Shown in pieces: positions 45,099-54,262 of a DNA stretch of 64,000 nt (position 1 is the first letter of the stretch; every line of letters begins with the position of its first letter). The position numbers and the translations under genes are program-made. This DNA is from Candidatus Epulonipiscium fishelsonii (GTDB taxonomy: Bacteria; Bacillota; Clostridia; Lachnospirales; Cellulosilyticaceae). The notes under the pieces were generated by a model. The model was not told where the DNA came from, did no database searches, and was given only the letters and a program-made list of their open reading frames with translations. The DNA lies in the NCBI GenBank assembly GCA_001983455.1, contig LJDB01000043.1, positions 62,001-126,000 on the forward strand. The letters are read 5' to 3'.

Positions 45099-45960
45099 AT
45101 TCTTTTCTTAATTTTTGGATTTCTTTTAAAGGTAATTTGGTTTTTAATGCTATAGTTTCATCGTCTAATATATCTAATAAGTTAATTGCTATTTCAATAG
45201 CCTTTTCTTTTGCACCTTTTTCTTTGCCTTGTTTTAAGCCTTTTTTTCTACCCTGTTCTTCTCCTTCAGCTGTTGCACTTGCCAATACAGAATTTGATAC
45301 ACGATGATTATTAATAAATTTATCATATTCTCTTTTTTGGTTTTCATCCATTTTCAATATATCTAGTTTTTCCTTTGCTAGGGAAATTCCTTTAGTGTCG
45401 GCTTCTTCTCTTATCTCATTATTTTTGAACATATAAATCCACTCATCTAATGCTGTTTTCACTACATTTTTAAATTTATTTGTTCTTATTATATAATATT
45501 CTGGGAGTTTCTCTGTTGGATATTTAAGTCTTGCCTTTTCCGTATTTGTTTCATTCATATCATTAAATTTCGGTCCACCTTTATATACATACCCATCGCC
45601 TTCTCCTAAATTAAAATATGAAATATTTATAGAAATAACTTTAACCATGTCAAAATAATATTTCCCTTTATCTAAGTTATCCACAAGAATCTTTGATGTT
45701 TCAAACACCATTCTTTCAAGATAATTTGCTTCTGAACCATGCTGAATTTCTACAATCATTCTTCTATCTTTACTATCTCTTATCATAAGGTCTAGTCGAT
45801 TTTCTTTTAATAGTTCTGTTTCATTTTCAATTATATCTAAGACTTCTATAGGCTCATCTAATAGAGCTGTTAAAAATCCCTCTAGTATTTCAAAATTATC
45901 TTTTTGTCTTAATAAATATTTAATTGCAAAATCAAAAGATACTACTTTCCTATTTGCCAT
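45097..45960 (-). CDS. Rpn family nuclease/putative transposase, copy 1
   Basis: A PD-(D/E)XK-type protein of the Rpn (recombination-promoting nuclease) family, 287 residues. It has the N-terminal FDFAIKYLLRQKDNFEILEGFL helix, the core with RLDLMIRDSKDRRMIVEIQHG (about 53-73; Asp and ExQ), ERMVFETSK and a Lys/Gly-rich tail EEQGRKKGLKQGKEKG leading into a final helix. It is a close paralogue of the next upstream gene, and its 5' flank including the promoter and AGGAGG is almost identical. Transposase activity in vivo is not implied. Confidence 0.9.
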   Translation of the reverse strand: MANRKVVSFDFAIKYLLRQKDNFEILEGFLTALLDEPIEVLDIIENETELLKENRLDLMIRDSKDRRMIVEIQHGSEANYLERMVFETSKILVDNLDKGKYYFDMVKVISINISYFNLGEGDGYVYKGGPKFNDMNETNTEKARLKYPTEKLPEYYIIRTNKFKNVVKTALDEWIYMFKNNEIREEADTKGISLAKEKLDILKMDENQKREYDKFINNHRVSNSVLASATAEGEEQGRKKGLKQGKEKGAKEKAIEIAINLLDILDDETIALKTKLPLKEIQKLRKE

Positions 45961-45992
45961 AAAAAAATCCTCCTAATAAATTTTATACCGCC

Positions 45993-46021
45993 ATTATATC
46001 ATACTTAAATTTATAAGTTAA
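45993..46021 (-). promoter_or_regulatory. Promoter of rpn copy 1
   Basis: On the minus strand TTAACT (46021-46016), a 17-base spacer and TATAAT (45998-45993), followed by AGGAGG before the start. Confidence 0.7.
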
Positions 46022-46085
46022 TTAGTTTGAATTATATATTTTTGCAGAACTTACCGCATATTTTATAATGTAATCTTGATATAAT

Positions 46086-46114
46086 AAAAACCACCCGTTA
46101 TATGGGTGGTTTTT
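46086..46114. terminator. Terminator shared at the rpn duplication boundary
   Basis: AAAAACCACCC and GGGTGGTTTTT form a symmetrical 11-bp stem, usable on either strand; on the minus strand it ends rpn copy 2. Same core as 45075-45093. Confidence 0.85.
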
Positions 46115-46117
46115 ATT

Positions 46118-46205
46118 ATTCGTGATAACGGATTTAGGAACAACGTGACTAAATCTGTTATTCGTGATAAGGGAAAAAGCGTTCTGAGCTTTTTCCCTTA
46201 TTTTC
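46118..46205. repeat. Tandem pair of dispersed palindromic repeats (copies e1, e2)
   Basis: e1: TTCGTGATAA flank, ATAACGGATTTAG / CTAAATCTGTTAT around GAACAACGTGA. e2: TTCGTGATAA flank, ATAAGGGAAAAAGC / GCTTTTTCCCTTAT around GTTCTGA. The last arm supplies the stop codon of rpn copy 2. Confidence 0.9.
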
Positions 46206-47232
46206 TTTTTCTTAATTTCTGGATTTCTTTTAAAGATAATTTGGTTTTTAATGCTATAGTTTCATCGTCTAATATATCTAATAAACTAATTGCTATTTCA
46301 ATAGTCTTTTCTTTCAAACCTTCTTCTTTACCTTGTTTCAAACCTTCTTCTTTACCTTGTTTTAAACCTTTTTTCAAGCCTTTTTCTTCACCTTGTTTTA
46401 AACCTTCTTCTTTACCTTGTTTTAAACCTTTTTTCAAGCCTTTCTCTTCACCTTGTTTTAAACCTTCTTCTTTACCTTGTTTTAAGCCCTCTTTTAATCC
46501 TTTTTTTCTACCCTGTTCTTCTCCTTCAGCTTTTGCTGTTGCCAATATAGAATTTGATACACGACGATTATGAATAAATTTATCATATTCTCTTTTTTGG
46601 TTTTCGTCCATTTTCAATATATCTAGTTTTTCCTTTGCTAGAGAAATTCCTTTTGTGTCGGAGTCTTCTCTTACCTCATTATTTTTGAACATATAAATCC
46701 ACTCATCTAATGCCGTTTTTACTATATTTTTAAATTTATTTGTTCTTATTATATAATATTCTGGGAGTTTATCTGTTGGATATTTAAGTCTTGCCTTTTC
46801 CATATTTTTTTCATTTATATCATTAAATTTTAGTTCTCCTTTATAGGCATAGCCATTGCCTTCTCCTAAATTAAAATATAAAATATTTATAGAGATAACT
46901 TTAACTATGTCACCATAATCTTTCCCCTTATCCAAGTTGTCCACAATAGTCTTTGATGTTTCAAATACCATTCTTTCAAGATAATCTACTTCTGAAGCAT
47001 GCTGAATTTCTACAATAATTCTTCTATCTTTACTATCTCTTATCATAAGGTCTACTCGATTTCCTTTTAATATTTCCGTGTTTTTATTACTTTCACTTTC
47101 AATTATATCTAGGACTTCTATAGGTTCATTTAATAGAGCTGTTAAAAATCCCTCTAGTATTTCAAAATTATCTTTTTGTCTTAATAAATATTTAATTGCA
47201 AAGTCAAAAGATACTAATTTCCTATTTGCCAT
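46198..47232 (-). CDS. Rpn family nuclease/putative transposase, copy 2 with expanded tail
   Basis: A paralogue of copy 1 (344 against 287 residues), nearly identical over the first 200 residues: FDFAIKYLLRQKDNFEILEG, RVDLMIRDSKDRRIIVEIQH with the Asp and ExQ. The extra length is a Gly-Leu-Lys-Gln/Glu repeat tail (about residues 235-310) coded by 60-bp DNA units. The final residues differ from copy 1 because a palindromic repeat abuts the stop codon. It lies between copy 1 and the tRNA-Trp/tRNA-Asn pair. Confidence 0.9.
   Translation of the reverse strand: MANRKLVSFDFAIKYLLRQKDNFEILEGFLTALLNEPIEVLDIIESESNKNTEILKGNRVDLMIRDSKDRRIIVEIQHASEVDYLERMVFETSKTIVDNLDKGKDYGDIVKVISINILYFNLGEGNGYAYKGELKFNDINEKNMEKARLKYPTDKLPEYYIIRTNKFKNIVKTALDEWIYMFKNNEVREDSDTKGISLAKEKLDILKMDENQKREYDKFIHNRRVSNSILATAKAEGEEQGRKKGLKEGLKQGKEEGLKQGEEKGLKKGLKQGKEEGLKQGEEKGLKKGLKQGKEEGLKQGKEEGLKEKTIEIAISLLDILDDETIALKTKLSLKEIQKLRKRK
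46319..46500 (-). repeat. 60-bp in-frame repeats in rpn copy 2 tail
   Basis: About three units of 60 bp, each made of 12-bp sub-units, encoding GLKQGEEKGLKKGLKQGKEE. The units are almost identical. Confidence 0.9.
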
Positions 47233-47263
47233 AAAAAATCCTCCTAATAAATTTTATACTGCC

Positions 47264-47292
47264 ATTATATCATACTTAAATTTATAAGTTAA
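47264..47292 (-). promoter_or_regulatory. Promoter of rpn copy 2
   Basis: On the minus strand TTAACT (47292-47287), a 17-base spacer and TATAAT (47269-47264), as for copy 1. Confidence 0.7.
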
Positions 47293-47381
47293 TTGACAGC
47301 CTAAAATAAATTTAAACTATACAAACAATTAAAGCTTTTGCAGAACTTACAGCATATTTTATAATGTAATTTTGATACAAC

Positions 47382-47426
47382 AAAAAAAGGCTTACAATCC
47401 TCTATTAAAGAATTATAAACCTTTTA
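47382..47426 (-). terminator. Terminator after the tRNA-Asn/tRNA-Trp unit
   Basis: On the minus strand a long imperfect stem starting AAAAGG and ending CCTTTTTTT. Confidence 0.75.
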
Positions 47427-47430
47427 GTAA

Positions 47431-47503
47431 CAGGGGCGACAGGACTTGAACCCATGGCACTCGGTTTTGGAGACCGATGTTCTACCGACTGAACTACACC
47501 CCT
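47431..47503 (-). tRNA. tRNA-Trp (CCA)
   Basis: Minus strand AGGGGTG acceptor pairs with CGCCCCT, discriminator G. The anticodon loop CTCCAAA gives CCA. The T arm GGGTTCAAGTCC is standard. Confidence 0.96.
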
Positions 47504-47518
47504 ATATTTAATTTTAAG

Positions 47519-47590
47519 CTCCCCGAGTAGGGTTCGAACCTACGACCCTTCGGTTAACAGCCGAATGCTCTGCCGCTGAGCTATCGAGGA
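47519..47590 (-). tRNA. tRNA-Asn (GTT)
   Basis: Minus strand TCCTCGA pairs with TCGGGGA, discriminator G. The anticodon loop CTGTTAA gives GTT. It is 15 bases upstream of tRNA-Trp in the same transcript. Confidence 0.96.
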
Positions 47591-47600
47591 ATACTTTAAT

Positions 47601-47629
47601 ACTATAACAAAATGTACAATCTATGTCAA
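47601..47629 (-). promoter_or_regulatory. Promoter for tRNA-Asn/tRNA-Trp
   Basis: On the minus strand TTGACA (47629-47624), a 17-base spacer and TATAGT (47606-47601). Confidence 0.88.
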
Positions 47630-47962
47630 GCCTTTTTTTTAAGATTTTTATAAACGAATTTCATTTCACTAGAAAATCTGTTTTTATAGTCCTATCAGCT
47701 TGCAATTTTAGCCTAAAATATTTTTTTACGCTAGAAATAGGCCTAAAGCAATTTCTTTAGAGCCTTTTTTTAAATAGTTGTATGTATCTTGTTTTTTTAT
47801 AGCTTTCACATGCCCTGTTTATAATCTCAAATGTATGATTATTAATAAGGTAACACTATGTTTATTATCCATGGTTTAAATCTTTTGGAGAGATTATAAA
47901 CAGTTTTATATTTATTTTGGTTTAAAGAAAAGTCCATGGCCATGGTTTTCCCTTAATGATGT

Positions 47963-48675
47963 TTGGTGCTTGAAATATCTCTAGTTCTTACTTTAACGAT
48001 GTTTGAACCATCTCTTATTCTTGCTTCAATGATGTTTGAACCATCTCTTATTCTTGCTTTACGGTGTCTGAAGCATCTCTTGTTCCTGCTTTAATGATGT
48101 TTGAAATATCTCTTATTCTTGCTTTAATGATGTTTGAAGCATCTCTTGTTCCTGCTTTAATACTGTTTGAAGTATCTCTTATTCCTGCTTTAATGCTGTT
48201 TGAACCATCTCTTATTCTTACTTTAACGATGTTTGAACCATCTCTTATTCCTGCTTTAATACTGTTTGAACCATCTCTAGTTCTTACTTCAATAGTGTTT
48301 GAAGCATCTCTAGTTCTTACTTTAACGATGTTTGAACCATCTCTTATTCCTGCTTTAATGCTGTTTGAAATATCTCTTATTCTTGCTTTAATGCTGTTTG
48401 AATCATCTCTTATTCCTGCTTTAATGCTGCTTGAAGTATCTCTTATTCCTACTTTAATGCTGTTTGAACCATCTCTTATTCCTGCTTTAATACTGTTTGA
48501 ACCATCTCTTATTCCTGCTTTAATACTGTCTGCAGCATCTCTTATTCCTGCTTTAATACTGTTTGAATCATCTCTTATTCCTGCTTTAATGCTGTTTGAA
48601 CCATCTCTAGTTCTTGCTTTAATGCTGTTTGAATCATCTCTAGTTCTTGCTTTAATGGTGTTTGAAATATATTTT
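47963..48675. repeat. 33-bp tandem array, about 22 copies
   Basis: Units read TTTGAACCATCTCTTATTCC then TGCTTTAATGCTG with small variations. Because 33 is a multiple of three, frames stay open: one plus-strand frame (48064-48741) encodes an SLIPALMLFEP repeat but starts at GTG without a ribosome-binding site; a minus-strand frame encodes SIKAGIRDGSN repeats without any start codon. Treated as a non-coding minisatellite. Confidence 0.9.
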
Positions 48676-48912
48676 GTTCTTGCTTTGTTTTTAATTTCTA
48701 AAACGTATCTTGCTTTTATAATTTTATTGTGTGGTTGTTAGTGGCTTGCTACTTGTTGTTTCACAGCTGGTCTACTAGTTAATTTTTCGCCTATTTGCTA
48801 CTTGGTTTTTTCGTGACTGCTCTGTTACTTGTTTTTCACATTGGTTAACCATTAAATTATACGACTATATTTAACAAAATACAATCGGCAAAATACTCTA
48901 GTATATTTCCTC
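48655..48912 (+). repeat. 270-bp dispersed element, right copy (inverted relative to the left)
   Basis: The reverse complement matches 11100-11370 (see that entry). Here the element joins the 33-bp array directly at TTTGAAATATATTTTG. Confidence 0.85.
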
Positions 48913-49105
48913 TCTCTAGTAGATATTTACTAAACCTTGTCTAGTCTTTTAACATCTTTCCTCTACGTTTAACATAATAACTCTAGTTGTTTCAACGCCA
49001 TTGAATTTCCCTCTAGTTAGGAATGTGTTACAAATTTTAACTTATTTAACTAGATTATAATTTTATTGCACTTTATTTATTTTCATATTATAATAAATTT
49101 ATAGC

Positions 49106-49134
49106 TTGACATGTATAAAATGTAAATTTAATGT
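49106..49134 (+). promoter_or_regulatory. Promoter candidate for the type III system
   Basis: TTGACA (49106-49111), a 17-base spacer and TAATGT (49129-49134). The -10 is weak. Confidence 0.4.
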
Positions 49135-49224
49135 GTCATTATATGGGTTGCTGATTAAATTACATATTTAAGCTGAATTACAAGTAAATTAAAATAATTT
49201 AAATACTATGTGGAGGATAAATGA

Positions 49225-51138
49225 ATGGAGAAACTGAGGATGGAGACGGTTAATTTGACTGATAGAAACATTGATAAGATAGCAGAGCTATTTCCAAATT
49301 GTGTTACTGAAATGATGGACAAAAGCACTGCTAAATTAAAAAGAGGAATTAATTTTAAAATGCTAAAGCAGATGTTATCAGAAGATGTAGTGGATGGCAA
49401 TGAAGCGTATGAGTTTACGTGGGTAGGAAAGAAAAAAGCAATGATTGAGGCTAACAAGCCCATCAGGAAAACGCTTAGACCTTGCAAAGAAGAAAGTGTA
49501 AATTGGGATACAACAGAAAATGTATATATTGAAGGGGATAACCTAGAAGTATTAAAATTGTTGCAAGAAGGTTATCTTGGTAAAGTGAAGATGATATATA
49601 TTGACCCTCCATATAATACTGGCAAAGATAGTTTTGTCTATGATGATGATTTTAAGCAGTCTAAAGAAGAGTATGAAGAATACCTTGAATTATACGAAGA
49701 TGGCAATCGTATGCATAAAAACACAGATACTAATGGAAGATTTCATTCTGATTGGTGTAGTATGATGTACTCCAGACTTAGAGTAGCTAAAAATTTACTC
49801 AGTGATGATGGAGTTATATTTATTAGTATTGATGACAATGAGGTAGAAAATTTAAAGAAAATATGTGATGAAATATTTGGCGAGAACAATTTCGTAAGTT
49901 TACTTGCCACTGTTTTAAACTTTAAAGGAAATAATGATGAATATGGTTTTGCTGGCACACATGAGTATACTCTAGTTTATACAAAAACTATTAAAGGAGT
50001 AAAATTTAGTAATTTACTAATTAAAGATAATAAAGAAATAGAAAAATGGAAAATAGATGAGAAAGGATATTATAAACAAGGAGCAAATTTAAAATCAACA
50101 GGAATAAATGCTCCAAGAAGTAAACGTCCAAATTTATATTTTCCCGTATATATTGACGAAAATCTAAATATAAGTTTGGAAAGAACTTCTGTAAATGATG
50201 TTGAAGTATTTCCTACAACTAACGATAAAGAAATGTCATGGCGATGGAGCAAAAGCAAAATGTATAACAATATTGAAGACATTATTGTAAAAAAATCTAA
50301 TAGTGAAATAAGTATTTATAAAAAGCAACGTCCTGATGAAGAAATGCCTTCTACAAAACCAAAATCTTTATTTTATAAACCAGAATATAGTAGTGGTAAC
50401 GGAACTGAAACTTTGAAAAAATTATTTAATAATAAAATATTTGACCATCCAAAACCAATTAAGCTAATATCTGATTTTATAGAAATTATTTTAAATAAAG
50501 ATGATATCATCCTAGACTTCTTTTCGGGTTCAGCAACAACTGCCCATGCCGTAATGCAACTTAATGCTGAAGATGGAGGCAATCGTAAATTTATAATGGT
50601 GCAAATTCCAGAAGTTTGTGACGAAAAAACGGAAGCCTATAAAGCAGGCTACAAGAACATATGCGAAATTGGTAAAGAGCGTATACGTCGTGCAAGCAAG
50701 AAAATATCCGAAGACAATCCAGATGCTAAGTTTGATGGAGGATTTAGAGTATTTAAGGTAGACTCTAGTAATATGAAAGATGTTTATTTTGCCCCAGAGG
50801 AATACACACAAGATATGTTGGACGAAACTGAATCAAACATTAAGGAAGATAGAACTTCCCTAGACTTACTGTTTGGATGCGTGCTTAATTGGAATTTACC
50901 ACTAGACAAGCCATTCAAGACAGAACTAATTGACGGATTTGAAGTACATACTTATAATGGGGAATTTATTGCTTGTTTTGATAGCAATGTATCTGAGACT
51001 TTAGTTAAAGAAATAGCAGGACGTAAACCTCCTAAGCTAGTGTTTCGAGATGCTTCTTTTAACAACAGCCCCTCAAAGCTTGACATTGAACAGATAATTA
51101 AATCTATATCACCAGACACGCAAATTAGAGTTTTATAA
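49225..51138 (+). CDS. Type III restriction-modification methyltransferase (Mod)
   Basis: An N6-adenine DNA methyltransferase of the beta class, the modification and specificity subunit of a type III system. The 637-residue product has YIDPPYNTGKDSF (DPPY motif IV, about residue 127) before LDFFSGSATTAHAVMQL (motif I, about 433), the beta order. The region between (about 220-400) is the target recognition domain and sets the sequence specificity. GGAGGAT precedes ATG 49225; a second ATG five codons on is possible. The restriction subunit follows after 75 bases. Confidence 0.95.
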   Translation: MEKLRMETVNLTDRNIDKIAELFPNCVTEMMDKSTAKLKRGINFKMLKQMLSEDVVDGNEAYEFTWVGKKKAMIEANKPIRKTLRPCKEESVNWDTTENVYIEGDNLEVLKLLQEGYLGKVKMIYIDPPYNTGKDSFVYDDDFKQSKEEYEEYLELYEDGNRMHKNTDTNGRFHSDWCSMMYSRLRVAKNLLSDDGVIFISIDDNEVENLKKICDEIFGENNFVSLLATVLNFKGNNDEYGFAGTHEYTLVYTKTIKGVKFSNLLIKDNKEIEKWKIDEKGYYKQGANLKSTGINAPRSKRPNLYFPVYIDENLNISLERTSVNDVEVFPTTNDKEMSWRWSKSKMYNNIEDIIVKKSNSEISIYKKQRPDEEMPSTKPKSLFYKPEYSSGNGTETLKKLFNNKIFDHPKPIKLISDFIEIILNKDDIILDFFSGSATTAHAVMQLNAEDGGNRKFIMVQIPEVCDEKTEAYKAGYKNICEIGKERIRRASKKISEDNPDAKFDGGFRVFKVDSSNMKDVYFAPEEYTQDMLDETESNIKEDRTSLDLLFGCVLNWNLPLDKPFKTELIDGFEVHTYNGEFIACFDSNVSETLVKEIAGRKPPKLVFRDASFNNSPSKLDIEQIIKSISPDTQIRVL

Positions 51139-51213
51139 GTTAAGTAAGGATAAAATTTGTCTAGGTTTTATCCTTCTTCTAGTGCAATCAAAAAATTATA
51201 TACGAGGTGCAAT

Positions 51214-54200
51214 ATGAAATTAAAATTTAAACATCAGGATTTTCAGGCAACCGCAGCTAGTGCTGTTGTGGACGTATTTAAAGGGCAACCAAACCTAGTT
51301 CCATCCTATATAATGGATAATGAAAGCTCGCAATTGAATGAAGAAATAAATTTTACAGGATGGTGCAATCAACCTTTAATCCCAGAAATGACTAGTGAAA
51401 TTATACTTAAAAACATTCAAGAAATTCAATGCAACAACTACATTCCTAAATCTACCGAACTAGAAAGATGTATAGTGAAGAATAAAGAAGATGGCTCAAA
51501 TGTTGAAGTTTCCAAAATTAATTTAACAGTCGAGATGGAAACGGGCGTAGGCAAAACTTATACTTACATTAAGACTATGTATGAGCTAAATAAAAACTAT
51601 GGCTGGAGTAAATTTGTCATTGTTGTCCCAAGCATTGCTATTCGTGAAGGGATACATAAGTCTTTGCAAATAACACAAGACCATTTTGCAGAGGAGTACG
51701 GTAAAAAAATAAGATTTTTTATATATAATTCTTCTAATCTAACTGAACTTGACACTTTTGCTTCGTCCAATACTATGCATGTAATGATTATAAATGCCCA
51801 AGCGTTTAATGCTAACGGAAAAGACGCAAGAAGAATTCATATGGAGCTGGACGAGTTTCGTTCACAAAAACCTATTGATATTATAGCTAAAACTAATCCT
51901 ATAGTTATAATTGATGAGCCCCAATCTGTGGAGGGTGAAAAGACTATGCTGGGGTTGGCCAAATTTAACCCTCTTATGATTTTGCGTTATTCAGCAACTC
52001 ATAAGAAATACTATAATATGGTGTATCGTCTTGACGCAATAGATGCGTACAATCAGCAACTAGTCAAAAAAATTACAGTTAAAGGAATTACTACCGTTAA
52101 TGACTTAACTAGCGGATATGTTTATTTAGAAGAAATTAATCTATCTGCTTCGGCAGACCCAATGGCTACAATAAACTTTAACACTAAGGGTGTAAATAGC
52201 GTATACAAAATTAGGCGCAAAGTGGGATTTGGATATAACTTATATGAACATTCAAAAGGCTTGCAGGAGTACAATAACAACTTTATAATCAAAAATATAG
52301 ACGGGCGTGATAACTCAGTTGAATTTGTAAATGGTATTAAAATTTATGCTGGGGATGTTATTGGAAACACTAGTGCTGAACAGTTAAGACGTATTCAAAT
52401 TAGAGAAACTATTAAATCGCATATTGAAAGAGAGATGCAACTTTTCAACGAAGGAATTAAAGTGCTTTCTCTATTCTTTATTGATGAAGTATCCAACTAT
52501 AAGCAATATGATAAGCATGGTGTTGCTCTAAATGGTATTTACGCTGATATATTTGAAGAAGAATATTCTCAGATGACAGCTAATCTAAAACATACCAATC
52601 CTACATATTCAGAATACCTAGATAGTATAACCGCCAAAAACACTCATGCTGGATATTTTTCTATAGACAAAAAGGGTAGACTAACAAATAGCAAAGTTAA
52701 TAAGGAACAATCTTCTGATGATATAGATGCCTATGATTTGATTATGAAAGATAAAGAGTTGTTGTTGGATATAGACCCAAATAAATCCCCAGTAAGATTT
52801 ATTTTTTCTCACTCTGCATTAAAGGAAGGTTGGGATAATCCTAATGTATTCCAAATATGCACCCTAAAACATACGACTAGCGAAATTAGAAGACGACAAG
52901 AAGTTGGCCGTGGGCTGCGACTTTGCGTAAATCAAAACGGAGAACGTATGGATAAATCTGTGTTGGGTGAAGATATCCACAAAATAAATGTATTAACAGT
53001 TATAGCTAGTGAGTCTTACGAGGCTTTCGCAACAAGTTTGCAACATGAAATGGCAGGCTCTATAAGACATCGAACTAAAAAAGTCACTAAAGAACTTTTT
53101 GAAAAGTTAAATCCTGCTTTATCCAAAAAAATATTTGATACCTTATCCCAAAAGAAGTATATAGACAAAGAAGGTACTTTAACAGACAACTATTATGATG
53201 ACAGATTGAAACAAAGTGTTAAATTAGAGAAAAATTTAGAACAGTACAAAGATAATATTATAGAAATACTTGATAGCACATATTTATCTGAGACTATAAA
53301 GCCAGAAAATTCTGCTAAAAATACAGTTTCTTTAGAACTAGACCAAAGAAAACTGGATATGCAGGAATTTAAAGAGTTATGGAAGTTGATAAACAAGAAA
53401 TCAAGATATATAGTTAATTTTGAAACAGAGGAACTGATTGTTAAAGCTATAAAAGAATTAAACGAAAAGTTAAATGTACCTAAACTACGTTTTTTTGTAG
53501 AAACAGGTACAGCAGACAAGATAAAATCTATAGAAGACTTAGCAAATGGTACTGCCATTAAAAAAATTTCTAGTAAAAACTATTCAGGCAACACTGTAAA
53601 CCAAAGTATTAAATATGATTTGGTAGGGAAATTGGCTGAAAGAACTGGACTTACACGAAATGCTGTTGTGAAGATATTAAAAGGTATAGAGCGTGAGAAG
53701 TTTGACCAGTTCAAAAATAACCCTGAAAACTTCATAATTGAAAGTGCAAAGTTAATTAATAGCCAAAAAGCTGCCGTTATAGTAGAACATATAGAGTATG
53801 ACACTCAGTCTGAAAGTTATAGCACAAACATATTTGCATCTGCTTCCATTAAAGGTAATATAGACAACACATTGCCAACTATCAAGCATTTATATGACTA
53901 TGTATTGTATGATTCAAACATTGAAAAAAACTTTGCCTCTGAGTTAGATATATCAGAAGATGTGGCTGTGTATGTTAAATTGCCGTCCAGCTTCTTTATT
54001 ACCACTCCTGTTGGCAAATATAATCCCGACTGGGCAATAGCTTTTTATGAAGGTAGTGTAAAGCATATTTATTTTGTAGCCGAAACTAAAGGGTCAACTT
54101 CAGAACTAGACCTTAGACTACGAGAACAGTTGAAAACCGATTGTGCGAAAGAACATTTTAAGGCAGTTAGTAACAATAAAGTTAAATATGGAATTGTCGA

Positions 54201-54234
54201 TAGCTATAAGACTTTACTAGACATTATCTCTTAA
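51214..54234 (+). CDS. Type III restriction enzyme (Res)
   Basis: The helicase-nuclease subunit. The 1006-residue product has Walker A ETGVGKTYTYI (about 108-118), a DEAD-like IIDEPQSVEG (about 235), RYSATH (motif III), a helicase C domain with HSALKEGWDNPNVFQI and RRQEVGRGLRL (motif VI), then a C-terminal PD-(D/E)XK nuclease with YNPDWAIAF and FVAETKG (about 938-957). The start ATG 51214 is set by GAGGTG; a frame opening at 51157 lacks a ribosome-binding site. All motifs are intact, so the system looks functional. Confidence 0.95.
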   Translation: MKLKFKHQDFQATAASAVVDVFKGQPNLVPSYIMDNESSQLNEEINFTGWCNQPLIPEMTSEIILKNIQEIQCNNYIPKSTELERCIVKNKEDGSNVEVSKINLTVEMETGVGKTYTYIKTMYELNKNYGWSKFVIVVPSIAIREGIHKSLQITQDHFAEEYGKKIRFFIYNSSNLTELDTFASSNTMHVMIINAQAFNANGKDARRIHMELDEFRSQKPIDIIAKTNPIVIIDEPQSVEGEKTMLGLAKFNPLMILRYSATHKKYYNMVYRLDAIDAYNQQLVKKITVKGITTVNDLTSGYVYLEEINLSASADPMATINFNTKGVNSVYKIRRKVGFGYNLYEHSKGLQEYNNNFIIKNIDGRDNSVEFVNGIKIYAGDVIGNTSAEQLRRIQIRETIKSHIEREMQLFNEGIKVLSLFFIDEVSNYKQYDKHGVALNGIYADIFEEEYSQMTANLKHTNPTYSEYLDSITAKNTHAGYFSIDKKGRLTNSKVNKEQSSDDIDAYDLIMKDKELLLDIDPNKSPVRFIFSHSALKEGWDNPNVFQICTLKHTTSEIRRRQEVGRGLRLCVNQNGERMDKSVLGEDIHKINVLTVIASESYEAFATSLQHEMAGSIRHRTKKVTKELFEKLNPALSKKIFDTLSQKKYIDKEGTLTDNYYDDRLKQSVKLEKNLEQYKDNIIEILDSTYLSETIKPENSAKNTVSLELDQRKLDMQEFKELWKLINKKSRYIVNFETEELIVKAIKELNEKLNVPKLRFFVETGTADKIKSIEDLANGTAIKKISSKNYSGNTVNQSIKYDLVGKLAERTGLTRNAVVKILKGIEREKFDQFKNNPENFIIESAKLINSQKAAVIVEHIEYDTQSESYSTNIFASASIKGNIDNTLPTIKHLYDYVLYDSNIEKNFASELDISEDVAVYVKLPSSFFITTPVGKYNPDWAIAFYEGSVKHIYFVAETKGSTSELDLRLREQLKTDCAKEHFKAVSNNKVKYGIVDSYKTLLDIIS

Positions 54235-54262
54235 GTAGCATTAATTTTAGATAGATGTCTTT

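Larger units (their letters stand above)
47630..49224. other. 1.6-kb non-coding region before the type III system
   Basis: Holds the 33-bp array (47963-48675), the right copy of the 270-bp element (48655-48912) and a promoter-like TTGACA before the mod gene. 47630-47960 has no feature I can support apart from a CCATGGCCATGG palindrome near 47935. Confidence 0.65.

Noticed and set aside
46106-46573. 155-codon plus-strand frame with FKPSSLPC repeats
   Set aside because: Antisense of the rpn copy 2 repeat tail.
48064-48741. 225-codon plus-strand frame of SLIPALMLFEP repeats
   Set aside because: It starts at a GTG with no ribosome-binding site, lies wholly in the 33-bp array and stays open only because the unit is a multiple of three.
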